Source: Sipunculus nudus (Eukaryota > Annelida > Sipuncula > Golfingiida > Sipunculidae). Taken from it: DNA of 64,000 nt. Numbering within the stretch: position 1 is the stretch's first letter; each line of letters begins with the position of its first letter. The notes under the pieces are model-generated. The model did no database searches. It was not told where the DNA came from and saw only the letters and a program-made list of their open reading frames with translations. The stretch covers positions 6,224,576-6,288,575 of the forward strand of contig CM049309.1 in the NCBI GenBank assembly GCA_026874595.1. Direction: 5' to 3'. Of this stretch, positions 49,231-61,399 are shown in pieces. The translations under genes and the position numbers were made by a program.

Positions 49231-49915
49231 TGAGGTTCGAGTCCAAGTCCATCTTCTTCGAATTAGAGTCAAATACAAATATCCTTTAAAAGCAGTTCGA
49301 ATTGAAAATTTCATATTATCATGTAAATTTTTAAGTGAATTCAAACATGCTTGTACTATTATGGTTAATTACATGTAAGGCTCCGGATGTTGAGCAAAGC
49401 TTGGTACATAAAATGTTATTATATTATTTTGTAACATTCTGATCGTAGTTCGCACATGTTCATAAGTCTTCATAAAATATGAGTTTTGTTTCTATTTGAC
49501 TTGACATAGACTCGATCTCACTTCTCGAGTCCGAGTACAAGTTCGAATCTGAGTACGGCTTCGAGTCCTACATCACTCTAACAGGTCATGCATGCTTAAG
49601 ATGTATAAAATCATTTTTAGTATGTGTTAACTTAAATATCTTTTACACATGCCTGGAGTATATATAAATTTGATAGAGGCGTAAATTATAGTAGGATTAA
49701 AGAATTTTTTAGATATTATGATGAATGATATGGATTGGCGTTGTTTCCGACAGTTAAAGACCACTATGAGTATTAACGGGGTTTGGAAGCAGAGGAGTTG
49801 CGGGTAAACGGTGAATTCCACCACTGTCAGTTACAATATAGATACTTATTATCTCTCCCAGTCTCAATCCAGATGTATAAAATTATAATCTGGAGTGCAA
49901 TTGTAATCACCAGTA

Positions 49916-50205
49916 TGTTAACTGAAACATTAATTAGACGTAGGTGGTGATAACTTTGCATTTTGATTTGTCGCTTTCGGGGACATGATATAATACTACG
50001 TAATATTATACTAACTAATGTACCCATAATGGCGATATGCGAAGTGTGACATCTGGGTTTTGTTAACTGAAACATTAATTAGACGTAGGTGGTGATAACT
50101 TTGCATTTTGATTTGTCGCTTTCGGGGACATGATATAATACTACGTAATATTATACTAACTAATGTACCCATAATGGCGATATGCGAAGTGTGACATCTG
50201 GGTTT
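49916..50205 (+). repeat. Perfect 145-bp tandem duplication
   Basis: Bases 49916-50060 and 50061-50205 are identical as far as I can read, from TGTTAACTGAAACATTAATT to GAAGTGTGACATCTGGGTTT. With no differences, this is either a very recent event or a possible assembly artefact. Confidence 0.95.
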
Positions 50206-51148
50206 TAGTGTTTACAAAAAATGAAACCCCCATGAGCAGTTTCGAGTAACAAAGCTGTCAGGGTGACGATACACGGGCAAGACGTAACTACACGAAAGTA
50301 CTCCAAAGACAGCGCCCAGGAGAAAATCTATCTGCGGAGAGAGTATTGTAGCAAGGGGACGTGTACGAGCAGAGTTTAGATCGGAATAACTCTTTTGGGA
50401 CCACGCTCAAATCCTCAAATTGTAGTCGAATGCAGTAAATAGGTCAAACTTTATGCCCATATACAGGTTCAATCCAAAGAATCATTTCATTTCAGTTTAA
50501 TCACCATGGTAGCTCTGATTTGCTGTGCCTTAACATGGTTTCCTTGTAGGTACTATTATATTAATGTAGAAAATAATCATGTTCATAAATATGTTCAACG
50601 CGAAAGAATAATATAAGGTTATTAAAAAACGAAATACCTTCGACTTCGGTATATTAGACATAGGATTTGTTCAACTGTATCACTAATTTGCAGACGATTA
50701 ATAATCGAACATTACATTAGTAAGTTTATTATTCAAGTATTAATTGGTTTTCGTGACGTTTTACCGGGTACTATATTAGATTCGTGCGATTTTATGTTAA
50801 GTCCATTAACTATCTTTGGAGAACCACTGCATTTATGAATAAAATTGTAACAAACATAATTACCGGAGAAATGTCACGGGGAAATCATTAATATCTTAGG
50901 AGGTTTTCTGTCAATTTTTAGAGAGGTTTATAAAATTCTAAATAGCTATGCCGTCCACCGGTATAAAGAAATAGTCCCTCTCATAATGGTAAAGCATCTA
51001 ATAATAAAATAAACATTATGGTAATTAAGATACATCATAAATCAACTGTTCCTTTGGGATGTCCAAACCATATGATCGTCACCAAAATCCGTTATTTTTT
51101 GAGTAAGGTTGCTTAGAGGTTTGCCGAAAGGGGGGGGGGGGGGTCTGG

Positions 51149-51153
<5 letters not shown>

Positions 51154-51210
<57 letters not shown>

Positions 51211-51214
51211 ATAT
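51154..51214 (+). repeat. (TA)n microsatellite after a poly-G tract
   Basis: A G15 run at 51129-51143 is followed within 12 bases by about 30 TA units with one TTTATA break. Confidence 0.9.
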
Positions 51215-51221
51215 TAAAATA

Positions 51222-51360
51222 AAAACCTGACGACCACCCCGCTATCACGACCACCCCAAGACGACCACTTCTCTGTCCCGGACTAATATAAATCATCTTA
51301 CATCATAAAACCTCCCGCTGACACGGCTATCTGTCCCAAGGTGATCATAGCTACCTCCAT
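51222..51360. mobile_element. Possible short transposon remnant with GACGACCAC motifs
   Basis: CTGACGACCACCCCGCTATCA, CGACCACCCCAAGACGACCA and CTTCTCTGTCCCG repeat a (G)ACGACCAC motif. This resembles the repeated ends of short Tigger/pogo-like elements. No matching right end was found, so it is at most a fragment. Confidence 0.3.
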
Positions 51361-54300
51361 GTCATTGTAAATAAAGAGGATGTCAATTTCAAAAACACTT
51401 GCAAGTCCTCATTTAAGTTCTGTGTTTCTACACAGAAAAACACCAGGAATAGCTGAGGAACTTGTATTTCAGCTGCTATACTTTAGAAGCTTTTGTCAAG
51501 CCTAGAGATGTTCTGATGTAACTATTTATTCTTATTGTAATTTATGTTATTTCCTAATTCAAATTAAAAACAAGCCCATTTTATTTCATTATATTTTTAT
51601 TTACTTGATGTCTAATATCAAAGTAATATGATTTACCCCGACTTCTAAATTATAGATATTATAAAACATCAGAAACACTACTTTCTTTAACATAAGCGGA
51701 ACTCAAACATCTCATATATATGAACAATTGATAATTGCTTCTCTAAATCAGAGCTGAACTTTTAAAGTTAATTACATTACTGTATTTTGCAAAATGAATG
51801 GGATAAGATGTTATGCCCAAATCGACCTCGACCCCGACCCCTCCCCTTCCGTCACCAAACTTGGTTTATGCCAACTACAACATAATAATGACGAACGGCA
51901 TCATCACTGATAATAGGTGCGAATGATGAACGACGCAGTTTACATCGGATTCTGATTGTAGGGCTGGGGTATAAAGGTCAGCGCTAGCGAGGAACTGAGG
52001 CACCTTGGCTCTATGGTATCATGTATACCAGTTTTAAAACAGGAGTATTAGACATTAATGTTATTCAAGAAAGGTCATGTATTTGTTATAGAGTGCAGTA
52101 TTATATATAACGTCAAGAAATCCGCCGCAGTGACGAGTCAGTATGCTAACAACAGTGATTTACAGTAAACTGTGAGGATAACTAGCCAAGGTATCGATAA
52201 AGCTCATTCATTGTGTACAATATTTATCCTAACCGTCTGGTAGCTATACGTCTAAAACCCGGAGAGTAAGCTGATGGATTGAGTACAGGTAAACAGGTCA
52301 TAAACACTCACCGGCTCGGCGTCTCGTCGGACCATTGGTCTGGCTGACTTTGGTTTTGAGTCACACGCGGTGGTTCATGGCGGCACTGTAGCGACGTCAG
52401 TGTTTATATCCAGAGCTTTAATTGATACTAACATCACACCTATGCAGTTGGTACAGGGATACCCATACATAAAAGTCACCTGGTGTGTTTGCCTCGTTGA
52501 ACATAATCGACCATACGGCGTACGTACACCGTCAGTTGATATTCGATTCCGAAACCACACCAAACAATGCCACTCAATGAAACAGCATTTGCAGAACTGG
52601 TTTGCCGCTGTTTCTTTAGGACTGTGTCGTTAGTGGGTCTATTGTAGTGTGTATTGACCATTTATGTTCGAGGGGCGCTTTACCCTTCTGTCTCGATTAG
52701 GCCAGTCCATATTGGAAAGGTGATGTACAAAAGTTGTAATGATGAGTGGAGATTGACAGTTCGGCGGCTATTTTTAGAACTCTTCAACTTGATTGCAATG
52801 TGTCCATGACCATGATACATATAAGGTATTAAATGTGACTTATAATTGCATGACCCCTGTCGTGTTATGCATGGCACCCGCATTTTGTCTGCCTAATGAT
52901 GAACAGCCTGTATGATATAAATATTAATAGTATATACCCACAGTGTGCATATGTATACTTGGTCTGAAATCTCTCAGTTTGTCATTATGCAAATGTCAGT
53001 GCCATGTATTGTCAAGTTTAAAATGACATGGGCCTTGTTCCCGGAGAAAAAGTGAGGGGATAATCCAAATGAGTACAGACAGGAGCCCCCCTTCCCCCTC
53101 CCCCCCCCCCCCCACCCCGACCTAAATAAGAACTTTCCCTTAAAATATCCTAACAACTTCCTTATGACAAGTAATAACTAGGAAATCTCCCAGAATATCG
53201 AAATTTTCTTCACTACTACAATCCAACCATATACTATGGAATATATTTTTTCTTTGTAACTTCGACAATATAAGATTTTAGACTATTCCGTTAGGCAGCT
53301 GACTGATGCCACATCATAAATTTACTCTGGCATAACTGAATATTATTAAGTCTAAACTAACGAAAGTATAAACTAATAGACGGGATTATCTGAAGATATA
53401 TTTTATTCCCTTAAAACGTGAGGTATTTTCTCTTCACCCTTCAATTAAGACATGCCCCCCCTCCCCCACTTGTCACCACCCCCTCTTGCCCATCCTAAAC
53501 AAGGTTTATACAACATTATAAGACATTGCTGTCGTAATGACTATGACTGTCTGTTGAAATGCAACATTACCTTACAATAACCCCATCATAGATATAATTA
53601 AAGCTGACCAGTATAGCATTCACCTCTGACACTGCCCTTCATATAATATAATCTTATTTATCTAACATGGATTGTACAAATAGTTATTATAACTATTCTT
53701 GGCACTAATGGCTGAGGCGGTGCACGGTGGCGTTCAGTTTCTGTAAGGGTGGACACTATAATTTTACGTTTTATACTTCATACAAATGAAGAATAAGTTA
53801 AATGAATGTTTAGATGAAGCTTAGGACGCTAGCTTTACACATCCTTGTCACTGGTTTCACTAAGAAGAAATTAGAGAGATCATTCTCTCAGGAGAAAAGG
53901 ATAATCTATTACGTTGACAAAAATACTAATGCAGCCATCTATCTGCTCGGGCAGATGAAGCCTGGGCTTTAGTACATGTAAAATTGTGGAGAATGTATTG
54001 TTTAGTTGCAAATAAATACTGGTTATATAAGTGGCATAACAGAAAAATCTGGCCATAAATCAGACTGAATATACCATGCGTTATAAAAAAGGTCGAAGAC
54101 AAAGTGTGGTAGATATTAGTTGTAATTGCAAGATCCTTACATACAATGTAAATAAGTCACAACACACTGTAAGATGTGCGAGTGTATGCATATATTTAAA
54201 TGATCTCTTTTAGGAATACAATCTATTGTGTAAAATCTGTTCTATCCAGTTGAAGCGTACAATTAAGGTTTTGTTTGGAAAAAATGCGTTTGTTTCACTT

Positions 54301-54583
54301 TTTAATTTTAGGGTCTTAATTGATTTTTGATATGTAAGTGTGCAAAAACAAATATGTTGTTTTTTATTAAATAAAATGTGCGACAATAAAAATGGGAAAC
54401 ACATAAAAGAGAAACTGGTTTGTAATGTTGCATTTTCATGCAGATGAAATGCAGATCAGATGGAAATAAGCTTAATTTAAATATGTATGATATTTGTCGG
54501 ATAAATGTCAGGACTTGGTCTCCCGAGACTGCGTTGTACACATTTATGTCTTGATATCCTTCTGGGTTACCATGGTTACTGAC

Positions 54584-54703
54584 CTGAGTTGACTGACTTT
54601 TGCTTCGGTCTCTCTTGTTGTTAAATTCATCATTCACTGAGAGAAAGTTGCTTTTGCCGCTCAGTTCTTTTAGCACCTTTAACATGATGAACTTGTTCTT
54701 GGC
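54584..54703 (-). CDS. KCNH (erg-type): Putative ERG exon: N-terminal cytoplasmic linker
   Basis: This 120-bp exon is open throughout (40 codons, phase 0 at both ends). It follows a long pyrimidine run ending in CAG and ends at CAG|GTCAGT. The peptide begins AKNKFIMLKVLKELSGK and ends with a charged, Ser/Gln-rich stretch (RDRSKSQSTQ). Phase 0 at its 3' end fits the phase 0 start of the S1-S3 exon, and human KCNH2 also has a phase 0 junction at this place. The residues themselves do not resemble a known ERG motif, so the assignment rests on splice signals, strand, phase and position. It could instead be an alternative exon or belong to an unrelated transcript. An in-frame Met at 54685 could act as an internal start in a short isoform. 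Confidence 0.55.
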
Positions 54704-56460
54704 CTGAAAAAAGTAAGAAAGAAAAGTATTTAATCATCTTGGAACATTGTACCTTCTGCAAAAAAATTCAAGAATCATTATCTCCCCGGAAAGAAAAGGA
54801 TTACATTGCAATTTGAAAGAAAACAGCATTAGCATAGTTTATCATTTGTAAACCATGAATAGAAATATCAAACCTGAGACCAGATCACTGAAAATGCAAG
54901 TTCCGACACAAAAATGAACTCTTTGGCATTGTGTCTGAAATGGAAAAAAAATGTCATGTGATTTAAAGCACCTTCATGAGATCACGTGATCTCCTAGTGA
55001 TAACCCAAACACTTCAGAGGCCGGTGAAGTTTGGATCGGAAGTTTTTAAATGACTAATGATGTGTCGCTAAGGATTACAGTAACAAATTACCATGCTTTC
55101 GTTGACTGTACATTTCTTTACATTTGTTGATTTATCATCCAATCGTTTTGCAGGACGACATTCATTTCTGAATCAAGTCGAGGCAACGTTTGCTTGCAGA
55201 GTAACTTTCCGCAACAAAGAATAGATGGAAGTTATAGTTTTTCGCTCAGCGCCCCCGTTGTTGACACATGAAATAAGTTTCACTGGTAGATTTTTCCTGA
55301 CAAAGGAAATGAGCTTTTGTTGAAACTGGTAAAAATGTAGGTGACCTTTATAGCTCTTTTTGCTTTAAGGAAACGAACTACCCTAGTGCATCCGCAAACA
55401 GGAAGCAAACATTCCAACACGCTGGAAATAAACCCTGTCCCAGATACGATGCAGGAGAAATTATCTTAGTAGTCCAGCTAGACTGCGGGAAGTATTCTTG
55501 TTTATAGATACGATGTGAAAGAAAACCAAAGGCAGATGCTTATTCAAAACGCGTAGTTGTGTGCATTTGACACACGTATGTTTTGTTTAGATTATGTTGG
55601 GTAAAAACACACTTGGCTCAAAAGAAAACTGGAAAACCTGGACTCGAAAGATCCGATTTTGTACACAGGTTTTGATTATCCGAACCTTCTTTTAGGTATG
55701 TCCTTCGTTCCCAGTTTGTATAACACGCTCACGTAATCCATAGTTCCTGTAGATGTTTGCGCCTGGGGTTTCTGATCATCAAACCTTCAAGCTAGTCACT
55801 GGTCCCTGTGACCAGGGTTTTTAATGAACTAGCTGATATGACATGCCTAACAATGTCATGTGGTGCTGATGATGTTATCCATTTACCCGTCTGTCCGTCT
55901 TCACCTTTATACGAGTCGGCCTTAGTGAACATTCCATGCTTAGCGAGAATCGATCTTATTTAAAAAAAAATTGCGCCCCCCACCCCCCCCCCCCCCGCCG
56001 CACGCTTACAAAAACACTGTTTCGGGTCACCATCAAAACCAAATTTTGCCGGTGACTGCTCCTTGTACCTCCCCTGCACTTAATTGTGTAGAGTTTATTT
56101 TAGTTGTGTCAGAAAATCCGTTTTGTAAAGATACAAAGAGAGGAATAGGTCTGTTTTAATATCACATGTAAACAACACAGCGCTAATTGGTCTGACGCTG
56201 ATTTGACTTGCCTTTTCTGCGCATGCGCTTGACTATGGGCTAATGACATCCCGGACGGTTAATAAATGATAGGACGGTTTTCAAAGTTACTTAGGCTTCA
56301 ATGTGTGCCAACAGATTCGAAAATTGGGAAAAATTTCATTTCTGATCTGGCTTCATCACCCAAAATTTTACTCTGGTTAGCATATCGCAGTTGGTCTCAG
56401 CTCTTTTTAACTTTGTGAGACAGGTAGGCTGTCAAACTTAATTATAATTTTTTTTAACAA

Positions 56461-56677
56461 GAGAGTTCGATCACCAAAATTAACTTAGCTGCAATCTTGC
56501 TTTTGGCTCAACGGAGTTCGATCACTTAACTCAACTCCGCTTCAATCTCCCCGTTTTACAGGAAAATTAGGCCAGCAAAATTAAGTTGGCTTCAATTTTC
56601 CTTTTATTACACGAGATTTGGGTCATCAACCTTAACTTAGCGTCAATCTCCCGTTTGTTTCGAGAGAGTTGGATCAC
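56461..56677 (+). repeat. Degenerate 51-52 bp tandem repeat
   Basis: Units begin at 56461 (GAGAGTTCGATCACC), 56513 (GGAGTTCGATCACTT), 56562 (GAAAATTAGGCCAGC), 56613 (GAGATTTGGGTCATC) and 56664 (GAGAGTTGGATCAC). Each continues with an AANTTAACTTAGCTTCAATCT-like core, then a pyrimidine-rich tail. A weaker unit may lie upstream at about 56345. The units have clearly diverged. Confidence 0.8.
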
Positions 56678-57722
56678 GGAAAGGTGACTGCCTCATGATC
56701 AGAACCGATCGATAAAGTCTGCCGTCTAATATTTGCCATCACAGCCGCATATTTACAAGGGATATCCAGTCCGTCAAAAATGACACGGCTATTACCGGAG
56801 ATCAGGACCAAACGACGCGGGGCTAAAAGGACGGTCTGGTCACTTAATATGAGAGAGGATTTCGGGCGATCTGAGAAGCAATTAGAGGAGGACACGGGCT
56901 CAAAGTCCCAATTTGGCTGTATTTTTTTCTCTCTTTATTGCTTCTGGAAATTATCTCTTTGCATGTCTGCACTAACTATGAGAAATTTAAAAAATTGGTT
57001 ATGATTTTACGTCGAGATTTCGCAGGCACGAGGTACCCATTTTTCGGCCAACATAAATACATGTACATTGTTTTTACTCCTAAATAAAATATAATGGATT
57101 ATAACAGTTAGATGCATGCAGTGAATCATGTGCCCTCATGTACATTTAAGTTAATTAATTCTTAATTAAAACAATTTTGTAGAGCTACGATTACATGTTG
57201 TTATCCATTTGTACATGTTAGTTTTAAATGTTACCTTAAAAGGGCCCAATCACCTATCTGACCTTTTTTAAACTTAAGGTAATCCCTTGGAGCTTTTATA
57301 AAAATAAGGCCAGAAAACGTGGGATCAAAAAGGGCATCTAGCAGCAGGTCAGGTTAGCCAGATCTTTGCAAACGGCGTTTTAAGTGACCGTTCAAACTCT
57401 GCATATATGCAACCTACAACCTTAGGTTACATGTTTTTCCTGTTTGTCAACATTGCTATGTTTACAAACATGTTGTTGATAAACAAGTTCATACATCCTC
57501 CACGAAGGCGTTATAGAACTTTTCACAACCAAAATAACCCTAAGATCTTTATTATACACACAGAGGAAGCCAGAAATCACATATACATTTTTGTTGTATG
57601 GCTGTTAAACGGGCACCTTTAATTTACAACACAATTTTTGGGAAAATGTTTGTACACTCGACCACTATCGAATACCATTGAACCTTTTCAACTCTTTCAA
57701 CTTTGAACTTTTTCAATCTCTT

Positions 57723-57728
<6 letters not shown>

Positions 57729-57769
<41 letters not shown>
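57729..57769 (+). repeat. (CT)n microsatellite
   Basis: About 20 CT units, followed by short ACACACA runs to 57794. Confidence 0.95.
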
Positions 57770-57771
<2 letters not shown>

Positions 57772-58189
57772 CACACACAAACACGCACACACACATTATC
57801 ACTACACAGCAGTCCTTGCAACTTTCATAAATGTGGCCGGCCTAGTGGAAACCTCCTCTGAGCTCACTTTATCCCTGTATAGACTAATTCGTAGTGTATT
57901 TGAAAACTTACTTGTTGAAACTATCAGAAGCGTACCTTTGTTTCACGGTACCGATGCTTCCAAGAGGGTTTTCTTCTTCTCTGTATAATGAATACGGAGT
58001 TGGTTTTTTTCTAAACCACGGTTTGACTCTCCAAATTCGGCAGACGTATCGGTGGTGTGCTCTTCTAGGACAAGTTTGTTTTATTTGAGGGATTATGCCC
58101 TATTAAGCTGAATAATTAATAGTTTTTATCATATTAATAATTAATAATATTTCCCCACTAGGTGCCCCTATTTCCTTTGTGCTGCAAGG

Positions 58190-59650
58190 TCCTCTACGCC
58201 TGTGACGCTTTTTCAGGAGGCGCCTCGGGGATTTTCACTGGCCTGTTAAGACCGTGGCAAGAGCGCATGTTCTGCCCAAAAGGCATTTCCTTGCAATGCG
58301 CGGTCACGCGGGTCCACTATAATCCCCACTGATCCCCCATATCCGTTGTAACGCCTCTAAAGGAATTTTCTCTCTCAAAAGGAGGTAAAGGTTTTTAATC
58401 CAAAGACCACATGAGTCCGCTTTCAATGCGAGGGCTTTTCAGTTTTGTCAACACTGGGCACTGAGTCCAGTGATGTGACCACCGTTTGACAATTTTTTTA
58501 TGGATTACAGGTATGTTGATTTTTATACATTCAACAATATCTTTATATGATAATCATGCATGCAAAACGTCGGCCGAGTCATGTGTTTTATGAAGTTTAT
58601 TTTTTTAAAGAAGCCCCACAACTTAATTATTATTCGGGTTAGACGGGGTGGCGTCTGGGGTTGGGGGTGGGTCACATATATTTGTTAAGATCCGTTGTCT
58701 GTAGGGACGGTGATACATGAAAAAATATCACCAGTACATCTTTAAATTGATAACAAACTAGAATCTGTAGTCAGGGACCGACCGCCTGGATCTCTTTAAT
58801 ATGTCATGTGTTCACGTGCATGCGTCTCATGTGTGAATACTGACAGAACAAATAAATTTGAATGCGTGGCTTCCACACGGGGACAAAGGAATGGTCCTTT
58901 ATCATAACGGTTTAAAAGAATATATATATTGTGGTGATTCTTCCTACCTCCAAAATTAAATGGACTATTGATATGTCTTGACCCTAACTATATGCACCTG
59001 TCACGCTTTTGCAGGAGGCGACCTGTAATCACCACTTAATCGCATTTCCATTAGATTGCCTGTTAAAGAATGTTACTCTGTCAAAAGGAAGTAAAGATTT
59101 TAAATTCAAGCGCGGAACACATGTCCACATGATTCTTTTAAAAGGATGCACTTTTCCGTTTAGTAGACACAAAGTGCTGAGTCCCTTTACACGATCATCG
59201 TTTTATAGGTTTACAGGTATGTTGATTTTTTATACATTCAGAAGTAACTTTCTATTAAAAACATGGTTTTAAAAGTTCGGCCGATTTATGGGGTGTTTGA
59301 AAAAAAGTTTTTTCAAAAGGAAGCCCTGGGAGGGGGGGGGGGGGGGTATTGCACACACTTCTAAGGGTCCTCAATCTCTTGGGGACTTTAAACCCCCGCC
59401 AGAATCTACTTATTTGTCGTTCGTTCATACGTGCATGTTTCATGTAAAACATTGTCATGATTCAGAAACACGGGTTCACCAGGCGAGTGGCAGAACAACT
59501 GCATACGAATGGGCGGCTTCTTCTCAGGGACAAAGTAATAGCCCCTTATAATAATTCCTTTGTGGAATTGTGATTATGGCACTTAAGATAAAATATATTA
59601 TGGTGAATCCGATTACCTCCAAAAATGTAATGGATTACGGATGCAGTTTT
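58190..59650 (+). repeat. Imperfect tandem duplication, unit about 0.7-0.8 kb
   Basis: Matching anchors are: TGTGACGCTTTTTCAGGAGGCG (58201) with TGTCACGCTTTTGCAGGAGG (58999); TCAAAAGGAGGTAAAGGTTTT with TCAAAAGGAAGTAAAGATTTT; ACAGGTATGTTGATTTTTAT (58507) with the same at 59213; CACGGGGACAAAGGAATGG with CTCAGGGACAAAGTAATAG; and TACCTCCAAAATTAAATGGA with TACCTCCAAAAATGTAATGG. Offsets fall from 798 to about 650 bp because of deletions in the second copy. No coding frame is shared. Confidence 0.75.
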
Positions 59651-59678
59651 ACTCTACCCAAATTTTCAGCAAAATCTG

Positions 59679-59682
<4 letters not shown>

Positions 59683-59731
<49 letters not shown>
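59683..59731 (+). repeat. (CT)n microsatellite
   Basis: About 24 uninterrupted CT units directly right of the tandem duplication. Confidence 0.95.
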
Positions 59732-59733
<2 letters not shown>

Positions 59734-61399
59734 AATATTACCAATACAACCCGAGATCTTATTTAAAACCAAATAACCTGGCAAACGATAGTCTGTTAAA
59801 AGAAAGATGAGATCTGTCTTGTAGAATGTATGCTACGCTAGGAGATCCTACCTTCACCGGCACAACACAACGACTGTTTAAAACCGAGGGTGCATGCCGT
59901 AATTAGCGTAATAAGTAGTTCCCGGTCCCCGTTCAGCATTACTTAAACACCTTCCATAGTTAGTCAGTGCTTCATTTCGTGACGAGATGGATTTGGTGGA
60001 GAGCCCGTGTGACTGGAAGCTTCTAATTGCTTTCCTCGTTAGGGTTGTTGCTGCAATTACTACTGCCTTGCGAGGGATTAATGGTATCAAGGATTTGGCT
60101 AGTCTCCGCGAAAGCATGAGGGACTTCTAAAGATAGACAACAGACCCTGTGACCTCCATCTGCGTGGTCGGGACAGCTACAAAAGACAGGTTGATGATGC
60201 AGCGCTTACGGCACGCTAATTTTCAAAGAAACAGGTACCCAGTAATTAAACTCCTCAGATCGAACTTCTTTGAAAATGCCAAAGGCTAGGACTGGTCACT
60301 CAATTTATCTTCCTTTTATCAGGATTTCAGATCAAATTATTAAAATACAGAAATGGTTTACCGCTCTAACCTTAAATTTGAGCTTCCTTCATCAGTATTT
60401 TCTATCAGATTATAAGAAATACTTTAGTAGTTATGATGCGGAGTTTTCATTATATCCCGCCCTCTGGTCAGGAAATTGTTAGAAAAGAAGGGGTAGTTTA
60501 TGCAACTTTAGTTCGAAACTTTTATATCCCGACTCACATTAAGAAACCTCAATCTGTTCGGTAATAAATGACAATCACACTATACACTAGGTGATTTAAT
60601 TAAAGATACCAACGAAACCATAAAACTTTCAAATGAGTTGACACTCTGGTCAGCAAAAATATCCTTCAGAAGAAAAAAACTATTGGGTATGAATAAGACG
60701 TTTTGAAAAAATCTATTATGTAGAATGTAAATTGCGTACGTTCTTCTGGTTTACCTTTCATTATTTATCTATTTCAACACACAGACTCTTCAATTAGCTG
60801 TGAAAACACGCGTCTCACCAAGCATTTAAATTGGGCTGGTAAGCCTAACTTCAGTCCAGATACAAACCATAAGAGGGGAATGCACTGCAAATATATTCAC
60901 ATGAAAACAGCCGATAACCTTAACATTAGGCTTCGAGTGATGAATTAACACAAAAGAATACATGTGAACTCACAACCCAAATTAAAACTCCGTCTCTATG
61001 GTAACTAGTCATTTCCTGTTGGCTGCTTTCACTAACCCGTGCGAGACATGCTCGTATTCATGCGGTCAACAAATATGCGGAGAGATTTACCAATGTACTG
61101 AAATAAAACGGATTTTTTTTTCACACATGGTAAGTGTTGTTAGAAAGTATACTTAAAAAGCTAACGTTTGGTCTGGTTTATGTCAAGTGACAGCCTACTT
61201 GTGGACAAACATTTTCATCCTCATAGAGCCCTGCAGTGGGGTCTCGTTGCAGGATGTAATGGCACTCTGACGCCAGTACGCTGGTCGTAAACACTCTTAT
61301 GCCAGAGGGCCGAAATGGCGCTGAAGCCTCAACCGGAGTGTTATTCGTCTGCAAAGACCGTCTCAATTGGCATGCAGTGAATTTGCCCCAGTTCAAATA

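Larger units (their letters stand above)
48428..49581 (-). mobile_element. GACTYG-cored repeat element, copy 3 (internally duplicated)
   Basis: Read on the minus strand it starts GAGTGATGTAGGACTCGAAG (49581) and ends GACTCGACTGCATCACTGGT (about 48428), the same ends as the 11930-12413 copy. The internal unit of about 504 bp is present twice: bases 48728-49020 repeat almost unchanged at 49232-49526. Each unit carries a 27-bp minisatellite (CCACTCGAGTCCAAGTCCGA GTCCAGG on the plus strand), about ten units at 48480-48725 and about seven at 49020-49230. No transposase frame exists. Confidence 0.75.
39071..54583 (-). other. Intron (15513 bp) between N-terminal linker exon and S1-S3 exon
   Basis: Contents: (TA)n at 40508, a family B element (42054-42300), an AGAACC-rich block (43605-43800), a fold-back (46326-46463), a large GACTYG-cored element (48428-49581), a perfect 145-bp tandem duplication (49916-50205) and a GACGACCAC-type block (51222-51360). 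Bases 39480-40500, 40600-42050, 43850-46150, 46600-48400, 50220-51120 and 51400-54580 show no gene. It is called an intron only if the exon at 54584-54703 is real. Confidence 0.6.
628..54703 (-). other. KCNH (erg-type): ERG-type (KCNH) voltage-gated K+ channel gene, partial span
   Basis: Six minus-strand exons join in a single frame to about 485 residues: N-terminal linker, six transmembrane segments with pore loop, C-linker and the first half of the CNBHD. ERG rather than EAG or ELK is shown by [10 protein letters not shown]-like S4 sequence, the SEYGAAV and AHWLACI blocks in S5, [11 protein letters not shown] in the filter, WSYTNGIDMN in the C-linker and THAPPGDTL in the CNBHD. ERG channels are plasma-membrane tetramers that carry repolarising potassium current in excitable cells. 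Every internal border has GT..AG and matching phase. Several borders equal the human KCNH2 exon borders as I recall them (exon 7/8 phase 1, exon 8 exactly 200 bp, exon 9/10 phase 1). The PAS domain and the C-terminal tail are not in the window. No stop codon, frameshift or missing core segment was seen, so it looks functional. Confidence 0.95.

Noticed and set aside
56674-57004. Overlapping open frames on both strands in a GC-richer patch, considered as a missing N-terminal exon
   Set aside because: The translation has no PAS or ERG similarity, and no clear acceptor and donor frame the open region.
59988-60131. A 47-codon plus-strand frame (MDLVESPCDWK...) in a GC-richer patch
   Set aside because: Short, no recognised family and no splice or promoter context. 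The opposite strand is also open.
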